The notes: generated by a model from the sequence alone, not told the origin. DNA of 14,533 bases from Promethearchaeota archaeon (GCA_019057775.1 JAHLWT010000051.1:1-14533), one strand, 5' to 3'. Positions 1 through 7,077 are shown, numbered from the stretch's first letter. A program made the numbers and translations.

Positions 1-1275
1 ATACAATGGGTACACCTCAAAAGCCCATTCTACCTTCCGCATAATTGGTTCAGCTGTTCCATCTTCTGTGATTCCATCAATATTCATTTCTCCCGAACCA
101 ATCATAAAGTCGATATGGGAAAGACTAATATTTCCCCCAGCAGCCATAAATTCTTCATCAGACATCTCTTTACTCTTTTTTAAACTAGGTCTGAAAGCAA
201 AACCTAAGGCGATATGATTAGATGCATTTTCATCAATCAAACTATTGTAAAATAGCAACCCCGATTGTGAGATGGGTGAACTATGCGGAACAAGAGCTAT
301 TTCTCCTAATTGGCTTGCACCTTCATCAGTTTCAATAATTTTACCTAAAAAGTCCTTGCCTTTACTTGCATTTAATTCTATAACTTTTCCTTTTGAGAAT
401 GTCATTTTAATATCTTCAATTAAATAACCCTTATGATTGAGGGGTTTCGTCATTTTTATAGTTCCTTCTGTCATATCTTTATGCGGGAGAGTATATATTT
501 CCTCAGTGGGGATATTGCCAGTGAAATCAATATTATTCTGGCTAGTCATGCTACCACTTAGCCAAATATGATTCTTAGGTAAACCTATCTTAAGATCTGT
601 TCCAGGAGCTTCTAATTTCAGGGCTATATACTGCTTTTGATTTAAATATTTGCTTCTAGTGGCGAGTTGATTTATGTGATCTTGCCAAGCTAAAATTGGA
701 TCGTCATATTTGATACGGCAAATCTCAAAAATAGCTTCCCATAATTTGGCTGTTCGTTTATCTGGGGGGAAATCAGGGAAGACTTTTTCAGCCCAACCAT
801 CAGCAGGAACAGTGATGACTGCCCAGTTCATTGTATTTTGTACAACTAAATCCCAGATAGGTGCCACATGCTTAAGAAATATCTGTTGCGATGTATGTAT
901 TAATTCAGGATCTTCATTAATCAGCAAATCAGGATTCTCTGCGTATATAATGAGTATCGCATCTCCAGATTTACCCATATTTTGTGCTAAATCGGTTCTC
1001 CATGAAGGAAACTCTTCAAATGAATCATTAGGGGCATATTTATATCTTAATAGCTGTAAATGATTATCAATCCACATAACATCCACAAATCTAGCACCTA
1101 ATTTATAAGCTTTAGCTACAATTAATCTCACTAATGGGGCTAATTCAATAGGAGCATAAGTCTCTGAGAGTAAAGGTGCCCCGATTAACAAACGCTGCCC
1201 AGGTTGTAAATTAAGCCCTACTTTAATGATTACATCGGCATATTTGTCCAAATTCTTTTCAAATTCTGAAGACAT
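1..1275 (-). CDS. M29-family metallo-aminopeptidase (AmpS/AmpT-like), 3' end cut by window edge
   Basis: At least 425 codons are open without a stop from ATG at 1275 to the window edge, beginning MSSEFEKNLDKYADVIIKVG. The protein would remove N-terminal amino acids from peptides in the cytoplasm using a two-metal centre. All five metal ligands of the family are visible with the expected spacing: E258 (or E259) in PTEEIYT, E325 in GEIALVP, H354 in HIALGF, and H387/D389 in SHIDFMIGS. Near the edge the usual family ending (…EWAF followed by stop) is present, but the frame continues EVYPLY beyond it, so either the protein has a short extension or a base is missing in the A-run at 19-22 (T-run on the coding strand). 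No Shine-Dalgarno site is evident, so the mRNA may be leaderless. The family call is firm; the true C-terminus is not visible. Confidence 0.93.
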   Translation of the reverse strand, partial: MSSEFEKNLDKYADVIIKVGLNLQPGQRLLIGAPLLSETYAPIELAPLVRLIVAKAYKLGARFVDVMWIDNHLQLLRYKYAPNDSFEEFPSWRTDLAQNMGKSGDAILIIYAENPDLLINEDPELIHTSQQIFLKHVAPIWDLVVQNTMNWAVITVPADGWAEKVFPDFPPDKRTAKLWEAIFEICRIKYDDPILAWQDHINQLATRSKYLNQKQYIALKLEAPGTDLKIGLPKNHIWLSGSMTSQNNIDFTGNIPTEEIYTLPHKDMTEGTIKMTKPLNHKGYLIEDIKMTFSKGKVIELNASKGKDFLGKIIETDEGASQLGEIALVPHSSPISQSGLLFYNSLIDENASNHIALGFAFRPSLKKSKEMSDEEFMAAGGNISLSHIDFMIGSGEMNIDGITEDGTAEPIMRKVEWAFEVYPLY

Positions 1276-1428
1276 GGGATATTCATTTAAATTTTTGAAT
1301 TTAATTAATATAATTTGATTATATGTGATATTTTAAGGTTTACATTTTTGAAATGTTTTGAAGATGTAAATTTAAAGGAGGATTTTGTAAATTCTGTTTT
1401 AACTCTGATATTTTTAGTCGAGTATAAC

Positions 1429-1875
1429 TTAACTTAATTCTTTAGGCATTTGAGGGAAACAAGTAATATCAGGTAAATCATTATATTGTTGATCAAATGT
1501 ATAGATTTCCTTAATATTCTTCTCCTTCATTAATAAATATGCGGAAATATCATTAGAATCCATTTTGTAGTCACTCATTTTATTAACCGCATTGATATAC
1601 AGCATTTTTTTTACCTCAATTATTTCTACTGATTTATTAGAAATTAATCCCATAATAAATTCTTGTAAATCTTCCCAAGACATAATATTTTTTAGGAGAT
1701 TAACTACTTCAGATAATTGAATTAAGGAGATACAATAATTATTCTCTTCTTCATTTATTTTTTGAACTATCTTTTTTGCTTCCTCTTTGCACCATTTTAG
1801 TTTATTTGATAAAGACTTCCCTTTTTTTGGTTTAAAATAAGCATAGATGAAAATATTTGCATCGAGATATATCAT
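1429..1875 (-). CDS. vapC: VapC-type PIN-domain toxin ribonuclease
   Basis: This 148-residue PIN domain protein fits a VapC toxin, an Mg-dependent RNase that typically cuts tRNA or rRNA when freed from its antitoxin. The acidic active-site set is visible: D5 in MIYLDANIFIY, E56 in QLSEVVNLL, D106/D109 in MDSNDISAYLL and D128 in TFDQQY. It is slightly longer than typical VapC (about 130 residues), with a lysine-rich insert near residues 16-45. It starts 5 nt after the stop of the antitoxin gene, and a Shine-Dalgarno-like AGGTAA overlaps that stop codon, so the pair is translationally coupled. All catalytic positions look intact, so the toxin is probably functional. The RNA target cannot be read from the sequence. 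Confidence 0.87.
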   Translation of the reverse strand: MIYLDANIFIYAYFKPKKGKSLSNKLKWCKEEAKKIVQKINEEENNYCISLIQLSEVVNLLKNIMSWEDLQEFIMGLISNKSVEIIEVKKMLYINAVNKMSDYKMDSNDISAYLLMKEKNIKEIYTFDQQYNDLPDITCFPQMPKELS

Positions 1876-1880
1876 TAGAA

Positions 1881-2147
1881 TTACCTATATTTTTTATTTA
1901 AAAGATAGTTTTCAAAGTCGGACCAATGCTCAAGTTTATCTATAAGATCATCATCGAATTCTAAAGAATCAAAAAATTTTGTTAAATCAACCTTTTTTTT
2001 TGGTATTATCTTAAGAATCCCCTCATCTTCAATGATTATAACCTCATCTTCATTTTTTAGTTCCTTCTTTCTCCATTTTAGTGGTAATACGATTCTTCCT
2101 TGAGAATCAACCTTTCTTATTTCAGTATTTATTTTCAGAAAAATCAT
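1881..2147 (-). CDS. vapB: VapB-type antitoxin with AbrB/SpoVT DNA-binding domain
   Basis: This is an 88-residue protein. The N-terminal half is an AbrB swapped-hairpin domain (about residues 6-50), recognised by IRKVDSQGRIVLPLKWR followed by a beta hairpin ending ILKIIPKK. The acidic C-terminal tail (DSLEFDDDLIDKLEHW) would wrap the toxin. It lies directly upstream of the PIN toxin and should bind its own promoter, repressing the pair together with VapC. The start is uncertain. The ATG at 2145-2147 overlaps the Shine-Dalgarno sequence AAAGGAGATGA itself, and normal spacing points to a CTG at codon 4, giving a protein that begins KINTEIRKVDSQG, closer to typical AbrB N-termini. The family is clear; only the first three residues are in doubt. 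Confidence 0.86.
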   Translation of the reverse strand: MIFLKINTEIRKVDSQGRIVLPLKWRKKELKNEDEVIIIEDEGILKIIPKKKVDLTKFFDSLEFDDDLIDKLEHWSDFENYLLNKKYR

Positions 2148-2362
2148 CTCCTTTGTAATATATTATTCCCACATATATAATATTCATCCACAATATATTA
2201 TTATTTGGGATTTTTTTTCATTTTCCCAGTTTTCTAATTTGTATTTTAAAAGTATTTACACTTATAGAATTGATTTTAAAATATAGGAATAACATTAATT
2301 AATTTTAAAATTCAAAAACTAAATAATTTAAAGCAAAATAATTGAAAATCTTGTAAAGAAAT
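2148..2362. promoter_or_regulatory. Divergent promoter region of vapBC and the DUF423 gene, with repeated AT motif
   Basis: This 215-nt, very AT-rich spacer separates two divergent genes. The 11-mer AATATATTATT occurs twice in direct orientation at 2157-2167 and 2192-2202, 35 bp apart, with an inverted TCCCA (2167-2171) / TGGGA (2206-2210) pair and a TATA-like stretch around 2172-2183 between them. Such repeats close to the antitoxin start fit a VapB/VapC autoregulatory operator. The rest, towards 2362, is AT-rich without a clear motif. AT-rich DNA gives chance repeats easily, so this is a moderate call. Confidence 0.4.
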
Positions 2363-2746
2363 ATGACTGAAAAAAATTATTGGTTAATTTTAGGAGCTAT
2401 TTTCGCAGCAATAGGAGTATCGGCTGGTGCTGCTGGCGCTCATTTTCTTCGAAATATAATAAGCGAAACCCGGTTCATAACATTTAATAAAGCTGTAAGA
2501 TACCAGATGTATCATTCGTTTGCATTAATTTTCACTGGTATACTGGTGTCTCAAAATCCAGGAAAATTCTTGAACATAGCTGGTTGGCTTTTTTTAGCAG
2601 GAATTCTATTATTTAGCGGTAGTTTGTATTTAATAGTATTAACAGGAGTACAAGGGTTTGAAATATTTTCACCAATTGGGGGAATAGCATTTGTTCTAGG
2701 ATGGGTTAGCTTAGCTTATTCAGCTTTCAATACAAAAAGTGAATAG
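2363..2746 (+). CDS. DUF423/TMEM256-family small membrane protein
   Basis: This 127-residue protein has four predicted membrane helices (about 7-29, 49-66, 72-93 and 103-122). Family landmarks are in order: AGAAGAHFL (residues 21-29), the YQMYHSFAL block (47-55), GILLFSGSLYLIVLTG (80-95) and SPIGGIAFVLGW (103-114). The family occurs in bacteria (YgdD-like) and in eukaryotes as TMEM256; its biochemical role is not established, so no function is assigned. The gene stands alone between divergent vapBC and a convergent URO-D-like gene. The ATG start agrees with the family's usual length; no strong Shine-Dalgarno site is visible. Confidence 0.86.
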   Translation: MTEKNYWLILGAIFAAIGVSAGAAGAHFLRNIISETRFITFNKAVRYQMYHSFALIFTGILVSQNPGKFLNIAGWLFLAGILLFSGSLYLIVLTGVQGFEIFSPIGGIAFVLGWVSLAYSAFNTKSE

Positions 2747-2779
2747 CTTAATTTCAAAAGAATTTTATTTGCAAATTAC

Positions 2780-3958
2780 TTAAACTTGAGTTGGAGGTAA
2801 AGGAGGAACTTGGTTACCTTCCCAGTGTTCTGAGAGTGGATAATCCCACCAATAATTAGGAATTTCAGAATAAGTTCCAAAACGTTTTAAACCACGTTTG
2901 AAAGCCCTATAATTTTCCCTTGATACCCTAATATCTCTTGGTTGAGGATAAAAGTACGCTCCAAATCCACCATCTTTAGTTCCCAAGTTCCGCATCATGT
3001 GCCATACTTCACGTTCAACCTCTTCAGGTATTCCTTGGGTGTAGATGGATTGAATGTTTACACAACCCCAAATCATGATTTTTCCGCGGTATGGTTGTAA
3101 ATCAGGATATCCACTCATTCTTGGACTGTCGAGTTCAATCGCGTCCAATCCCCATTTAGTTAATGGGCCTAATAATGGATCAATCTTTCCACAACAATGA
3201 AGATGAGCATCAATACTTAAATCATGAGCTCCATCAATGATTGTTCGATAAGAATCCTCATAAAACTTCTCAAAAGTCTTAGGTCCAAAAAACGGACCTT
3301 TTTGTTCACCTAAATCATCAACAATCCAGATTCCATCAGGTTTTATATTATTTTTTATTGAATATTTCATTACGTCAACATGATAATCGGCAGCAACTTG
3401 TAAAGCACGTTTTAATTCTTTTGGGTGCTTTCTGTGGTCGATGAGATATCTATTGAAACCCCTCATGGCGGCTACTATTTGAGAGGGTCCAAAACAATTA
3501 AAAAGTAGTATAACATATTTTTCATCTTGGAGATTATTTAATAGTTGGAGTGCTGGTTTGTATCTACTCTTATGGCTTGCATCTGGTTTATATTTCAAAA
3601 TATAATCCTCAAAATCATCCCAATCAAGAAGTGAAGCTCTACCGGGATGACCCATATTTTGATCGTTTCCTTTCATATTCCAGATACATCCCCACTCATC
3701 AATTTCCTCATGTGGGATTTTTCTCCAATTATTATCTTCATATTCAGGATTATTTTTCGCCCAATCTGGACGATCCCAATTGTACCATCCTCTCACGTGG
3801 GGAAACAAATTTTCTTCGCCAACGTTCCATCCAGGTTTCCACTCTTTAGAAGAGATGACTGGAACTGGAAAAACATCTCCAGCTATTAAATTAAATGTTG
3901 GAACTTTATCTGGTTTGTTAAAATGAAGGGCTGCTTTAACTCTTTCTTTCGAGTTCAT
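2780..3958 (-). CDS. URO-D superfamily protein (MtaA/CmuC-like methyltransferase type, not heme HemE)
   Basis: This 392-residue TIM-barrel protein has the URO-D opening RVKAALHFNKPDKVP (residues 6-20). It lacks the N-terminal arginine-rich substrate loop of heme-pathway uroporphyrinogen decarboxylase, so it more likely belongs to the methyltransferase-like branch, which moves methyl groups between corrinoid proteins and thiol cofactors. The putative metal site is the H-x-C of HLHCCG (H254, C256; H252 and C255 adjacent), with D214/D215 of WIVDDLG nearby. The second conserved cysteine, usually in a late GCG-type motif, is not seen there; C299 in WGCVN is the only nearby candidate. The start is supported by GGGGA six bases before ATG. 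No corrinoid protein or partner methyltransferase lies nearby, so the substrate is unknown. Confidence 0.85.
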   Translation of the reverse strand: MNSKERVKAALHFNKPDKVPTFNLIAGDVFPVPVISSKEWKPGWNVGEENLFPHVRGWYNWDRPDWAKNNPEYEDNNWRKIPHEEIDEWGCIWNMKGNDQNMGHPGRASLLDWDDFEDYILKYKPDASHKSRYKPALQLLNNLQDEKYVILLFNCFGPSQIVAAMRGFNRYLIDHRKHPKELKRALQVAADYHVDVMKYSIKNNIKPDGIWIVDDLGEQKGPFFGPKTFEKFYEDSYRTIIDGAHDLSIDAHLHCCGKIDPLLGPLTKWGLDAIELDSPRMSGYPDLQPYRGKIMIWGCVNIQSIYTQGIPEEVEREVWHMMRNLGTKDGGFGAYFYPQPRDIRVSRENYRAFKRGLKRFGTYSEIPNYWWDYPLSEHWEGNQVPPLPPTQV

Positions 3959-4055
3959 TTAATATCCCCTATTAAGAGTAATAAAGAAATTAAGAAAATT
4001 ATTAAAAATAAGTTTTATGTTATAAATATAGCTATGGTTTAAGTATTGTGTTAAC

Positions 4056-5135
4056 TTATTTTTTGAACTCTTTTTCTCCCTTTTCTAAGATTTTACTGTC
4101 AATATCGCTTACTTCTTTTTCATATGGTTTGGAAGGTTTGGACGGATCAATTAACGTATTGCAAACCCAACACATATTTTCTAAATCTATCATTGCTTTT
4201 GCGCATTTATCACAGTAGAAGGCACCACATTCATTACAAATAAAACTAAAACCTCCCACTTTTCCTTTACAGACCAAACAAATTTTTTTTTCTTTAGAAA
4301 TTGAAATTTCTTCTTCAGTTATATTCTCTCTTCTATATTTAGATATTCGGAAAAGATCTCCTTTGACCTTGATCTCTTTTGTTATTTTTACTTTTTCTTC
4401 TTTTTCCTCTCTTAATGCCCAATACATAATCAAACAACCAAATACTACTCCAATTCTAGTGATAAAGAGAAAATATTCTAAGTTACTAAAAAAACCATCG
4501 ATTATACTGAATCCTAGGATAATAAAACCACCTATAGCTAATAACTTAAATTTCTTTTTTATGATACCTTCTGATTGGATGCCTTTAAATAATGCTACTA
4601 ATACACCACACAAGTTAGAAAGGAAAAAAAAGACTGTTAGAATCGAGAGAGGAGAATCTAAAGCAATAGGATTATCGATTAAATCTTCACCAGGGGTATC
4701 AGGATAAATGTAGTTAAAAGGCCCTAAGGGATTTAAGAATAGAATGATTTCATAAATGATAAATACAACTATAAAAACAGAAAGAATATACCATTTTTTT
4801 TTAAGTTGAATAAGTTCAACAACAACGTATATGATACTTAGAGAGGCAATGGGGATCCATACAAAGTTAATAAGACCATGCAAACCGTATGAGTTGTCTA
4901 GGTTATTACCTGTAACCAGAATTGATAAAAAATCTATGAATTCCCCTAACCATGGAAAACATATACCAAAAATTACAAAACCCACATAAAAAAGGAGTTT
5001 AGCATTTGTTTTTATTGATGTGTAAATACAAAACATTCCAATCGCAAAACCAGATAAAACTATCATTGATGCTGAAATGCCGTTAAGCCAGCCTTCAACT
5101 GTAAGCAATATCATTATGAGATTTCTCCATTTCAT
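4056..5135 (-). CDS. Seven-helix membrane protein with C-terminal eight-cysteine zinc domain
   Basis: This 359-residue protein has two parts. Residues 22-240 hold about seven membrane helices (22-40, 46-66, 86-108, 115-133, 160-183, 195-213, 220-240), with one larger loop at about 134-160. A charged linker (241-284) leads to a zinc-binding domain with cysteines 286, 289, 300, 303, 308, 311, 322 and 325, spaced CxxC-x10-CxxC-x4-CxxC-x10-CxxC. Seven helices put the zinc domain on the side opposite the N-terminus, presumably the cytosol. No known 7TM family was recognised. The MFS protein at 12580-14037 carries the same C-terminal domain. The start is ambiguous: ATG at 5135, or ATG at 5114 (codon 8), which sits ten bases after a GGAG. 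Function unknown; a membrane sensor or scaffold is a guess. Confidence 0.85.
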   Translation of the reverse strand: MKWRNLIMILLTVEGWLNGISASMIVLSGFAIGMFCIYTSIKTNAKLLFYVGFVIFGICFPWLGEFIDFLSILVTGNNLDNSYGLHGLINFVWIPIASLSIIYVVVELIQLKKKWYILSVFIVVFIIYEIILFLNPLGPFNYIYPDTPGEDLIDNPIALDSPLSILTVFFFLSNLCGVLVALFKGIQSEGIIKKKFKLLAIGGFIILGFSIIDGFFSNLEYFLFITRIGVVFGCLIMYWALREEKEEKVKITKEIKVKGDLFRISKYRRENITEEEISISKEKKICLVCKGKVGGFSFICNECGAFYCDKCAKAMIDLENMCWVCNTLIDPSKPSKPYEKEVSDIDSKILEKGEKEFKK

Positions 5136-5222
5136 CAGAGATGAAATTATAAAATTATTATTTTTAATTATTTTTATAATCTTGCTATTTTATTTTTTAG
5201 ATAAGAACTTACTATAGCTATA

Positions 5223-5235
5223 CTTTATATATAAG
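5223..5235 (-). promoter_or_regulatory. TATA-like box upstream of the seven-helix protein gene
   Basis: CTTATATATAAAG on the minus strand lies 88-109 nt upstream of the two candidate starts of the 4056-5135 gene. The element is itself nearly palindromic, so its direction is not fixed by sequence. The rest of the 5136-5305 spacer is AT-rich and includes an 8-bp palindrome ACACGTGT at 5249-5256. Confidence 0.35.
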
Positions 5236-5305
5236 AAGGACTAAGCAGACACGTGTAAGTTTAAGAATTCCATTCTTGATAAAAAATATTTAAATATATT
5301 AGTAA

Positions 5306-5734
5306 TTACTCTATTAGGAAGAGATCTTCAAATTTAGTTCCTAAGACTTTTGATATCTGTCTACATTGTTCTTCCGTATATGTATTGGTTAATTCATTAT
5401 CACTCATTTCAGTTAAGTTCATCAGTTCTTTGAATTCCATATTCAGTTTATTTAATGCTTTTCTTATTTTTCCTGTTGATGTATTATCAACATGACTCTT
5501 AATTACAGGCTCAAGATAAAAAATTTCGTCAGTAGGCTTATTAAAAACTTCGGCAATCTTTAGCGATAGAGTTATTGATGGATTATACGTGCCTCTTTCC
5601 AAATAATAAATTGTTTGGCGAGAAATTCCTACTTTCTGAGCGAGATCTTGTTGAGTTAACTTTAATTTTTCCCGTAATTGTTTAATTCTAGAAACTACTT
5701 GTCTTTTAAACTTCAGGAATTTCACCACTCCCAA
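5306..5734 (-). CDS. XRE-family transcriptional regulator with a degenerate second HTH-like half
   Basis: This 142-residue protein carries a clear XRE/Cro helix-turn-helix at about residues 16-75 (IKQLREKLKLTQQDLAQKVG, then ISRQTIYYLERGTYNPS), which binds DNA operators. Residues 90-142 resemble a worn second copy: the ending ISKVLGTKFEDLFLIE is close to ISKVLDCKIEELFQLT at the end of the HTH in the next gene upstream. The gene follows the bPH2-HTH gene with a gap of 19 nt and is probably co-transcribed. The frame opens with TTG at 5734, but the GGGAGTGGTGA sequence there looks like the ribosome binding site itself, so translation may start at CTG codon 7 (5716). The likely role is autorepressor of the cluster; whether it also controls other genes is unknown. 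Confidence 0.86.
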   Translation of the reverse strand: MGVVKFLKFKRQVVSRIKQLREKLKLTQQDLAQKVGISRQTIYYLERGTYNPSITLSLKIAEVFNKPTDEIFYLEPVIKSHVDNTSTGKIRKALNKLNMEFKELMNLTEMSDNELTNTYTEEQCRQISKVLGTKFEDLFLIE

Positions 5735-5753
5735 ATTAAAATTTTTTGCGACT

Positions 5754-6620
5754 TTAAGTCAGTTGGAATAGTTCTTCAATCTTACAATCTAAAACTTTAG
5801 AAATTTTGAGTGCTAAACTTAAACTTGGATTGTATCTTCCTTCCTCTAAATATTCAATAGTTTGTATTGGAACGCCAACCATTTCAGCTAATTTACTTAG
5901 AGTAAGATTTTTGCTTTCTCGTAATTCCTTTATTCTTGTCTTTAATTTTTCTCCTTCACGAAGTTTAGAAAGAATATAACTAATGAAGTTATCAAATGCT
6001 AATTCTTCAGGCTTAAATAATTTTTCTTCTAAAACTTGAGGTACTTGCACTTGTGAGTGCTTTTTCATCATTTCATTTATTTTTTCTTCAATAATATCTG
6101 GATCTTTGATGCCAGGAATATATCCTTCCGAATGAAAGTTAATCCCAGAACTCGTAAATAGTGTACCACTCTTCCCAGCCGTCTCAAGCTTTACTGTATA
6201 CAGTTTATACCTCTTGTCAAAGAATCCATTTATTACATTTATGTTTTGAATTCTGATATATGGTATTGTTACCTTTTTAGTGGTAAATAACCCTCTTTGA
6301 ATTACAATATGATCCTCTGATACGTTATAGGAAAAATTCTTTATAAATTTCGATAAACCAATGCTGGAAATGATTATTATAACTATCCACACAATAGCTA
6401 GTGTAGATAAGATCAAAGTAAGCAACATCCCTGGCGGTCCAACAAAATTTTCAAAATATCTTTCCCCACTAGGGGTGTTTATAATATCTAATGCTGTCAA
6501 TGAACTATAAATAGCAGGTGGGACTAATATTAATGCTAAAATTACATTTATTTTAAGTAGAACTTTTTTTTTAAAATCTCTATGGATTTCTCCTTTAAAC
6601 AAAATATCGTCTTTTATCAT
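5754..6620 (-). CDS. Membrane-anchored bPH2 (YdbS/YdbT-type) protein fused to a C-terminal XRE HTH
   Basis: This 288-residue protein has two membrane helices (about 20-40 and 65-88) followed by a bacterial PH-like bPH2 domain (about 95-185), recognised by FSYNVSEDHIVIQRGLF, the IPYIRIQNINVI stretch and KLYTVKLETAGKSG. A linker (186-224) joins it to a complete HTH at 226-288 (LTLSKLAEMVGVPIQTIEYL, then EEGRYNPSLSLALKISKVL). The order places the HTH in the cytoplasm on a membrane-tethered protein, an uncommon fusion for bPH2 proteins. Its start codon overlaps the stop of an upstream 42-residue membrane ORF (ATGA), with GAGG seven bases before the ATG. The HTH strongly resembles that of the downstream XRE gene, suggesting local duplication. 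Inference: a membrane-state sensor that captures or releases DNA or its soluble paralogue. Confidence 0.86.
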   Translation of the reverse strand: MIKDDILFKGEIHRDFKKKVLLKINVILALILVPPAIYSSLTALDIINTPSGERYFENFVGPPGMLLTLILSTLAIVWIVIIIISSIGLSKFIKNFSYNVSEDHIVIQRGLFTTKKVTIPYIRIQNINVINGFFDKRYKLYTVKLETAGKSGTLFTSSGINFHSEGYIPGIKDPDIIEEKINEMMKKHSQVQVPQVLEEKLFKPEELAFDNFISYILSKLREGEKLKTRIKELRESKNLTLSKLAEMVGVPIQTIEYLEEGRYNPSLSLALKISKVLDCKIEELFQLT

Positions 6621-6745
6621 TCTCTTTCCTCATATTTTTTAGATTGCTTCCTAAAATAAATAATAATAAAAGAAATATAAATAAAACATATAGGTAATGA
6701 AGAAATCAAACTCCAATTCTTCAGATTCAGAAATTTTCTCTTCAT
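6617..6745 (-). CDS. 42-residue single-helix membrane peptide, overlapping the bPH2-HTH gene
   Basis: A short frame from ATG at 6745 to TGA at 6617-6619 encodes a peptide with a basic N-terminus (MKRKFLNLKNW), one hydrophobic helix at about 13-30 and a charged tail ending SKKYEERE, the typical form of a small membrane protein. Its stop shares the ATGA overlap with the start of the bPH2-HTH gene, strong evidence of translational coupling. The upstream ribosome site is weak (TGGTAA directly before ATG). No family is recognised. In context it could be a regulatory subunit of the tethered HTH protein. A competing 33-codon frame from ATG at 6752 is Tyr/Phe-rich and lacks the coupling, so it is less convincing. 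Confidence 0.6.
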   Translation of the reverse strand: MKRKFLNLKNWSLISSLPICFIYISFIIIYFRKQSKKYEERE

Positions 6746-6766
6746 TTACCATTATTTACCACTAAG

Positions 6767-6790
6767 TAGTCAATTAAATAGTCAATTAAA
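6767..6790. repeat. Perfect 12-bp tandem repeat, candidate operator of the HTH cluster
   Basis: TAGTCAATTAAA occurs twice head to tail at 6767-6778 and 6779-6790. It lies 22 nt upstream of the 42-residue ORF. On the minus strand a TATA-like TTTTTAAAT lies just upstream (about 6791-6801), so the repeat would cover the expected transcription start. This placement suits a repressor site for one of the two HTH proteins encoded downstream. It is direct, not inverted, which would imply side-by-side binding. Confidence 0.5.
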
Positions 6791-6849
6791 AGATTTAAAA
6801 ATAAAAAAAAATAAAATTTCTTAATTCAAACACTCTTACTTGATGAGAC

Positions 6850-7077
6850 CTATACGCGTTTCTCTTTTCTTACAAGAAAATATAGGATCCAACTAATAAC
6901 GGGAAAAATCAATGCAAATATCATCCAAAATTCTGCATTTAAATTCCTCCGTACTGCGTCTTTATAGATATATTGGATCATATAAATGCTAACGACGAAT
7001 GCAACTGCGAATATTGTAATTCCTATCGCAATCATAACAGGATTAATGGTTATGGGACAAGCCAATTTTTTTTTCAC
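6850..7077 (-). CDS. Small two-helix PLDc_N-like membrane protein
   Basis: This protein has up to 75 residues and two membrane helices (about 13-37 and 48-68). The second half, YKDAVRRNLNAEFWMIFALI followed by FPVISWILYFLVRKEKR, matches the pattern of the PLDc_N domain (a small phospholipase-D-associated membrane module also found alone): a basic YxDAxRR segment, an aromatic helix, a central proline and a terminal RK cluster. The frame opens with GTG at 7077, but that GTG belongs to an AAGGTGA ribosome site; the TTG at 7065 is correctly spaced (eight bases) and gives a 71-residue protein. It precedes the 42-residue ORF by about 104 nt on the same strand and may share its regulation, though a separate promoter is present between them. 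Function unknown. Confidence 0.75.
   Translation of the reverse strand: MKKKLACPITINPVMIAIGITIFAVAFVVSIYMIQYIYKDAVRRNLNAEFWMIFALIFPVISWILYFLVRKEKRV

Noticed and set aside
710..1063. Open frame of 117 codons on the plus strand
   Set aside because: It lies antisense within the M29 aminopeptidase, whose catalytic motifs are intact; the plus-strand product has no family features.
3550..3889. Two overlapping plus-strand frames
   Set aside because: Both are antisense to the conserved URO-D-like gene and show no protein-like pattern.
4363..4707. Plus-strand frame of 114 codons
   Set aside because: Antisense to the seven-helix protein; a by-product of the AT-rich hydrophobic coding sequence.
5249..5256. 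8-bp palindrome ACACGTGT
   Set aside because: Too short and isolated to support a named site; noted only as part of the spacer.
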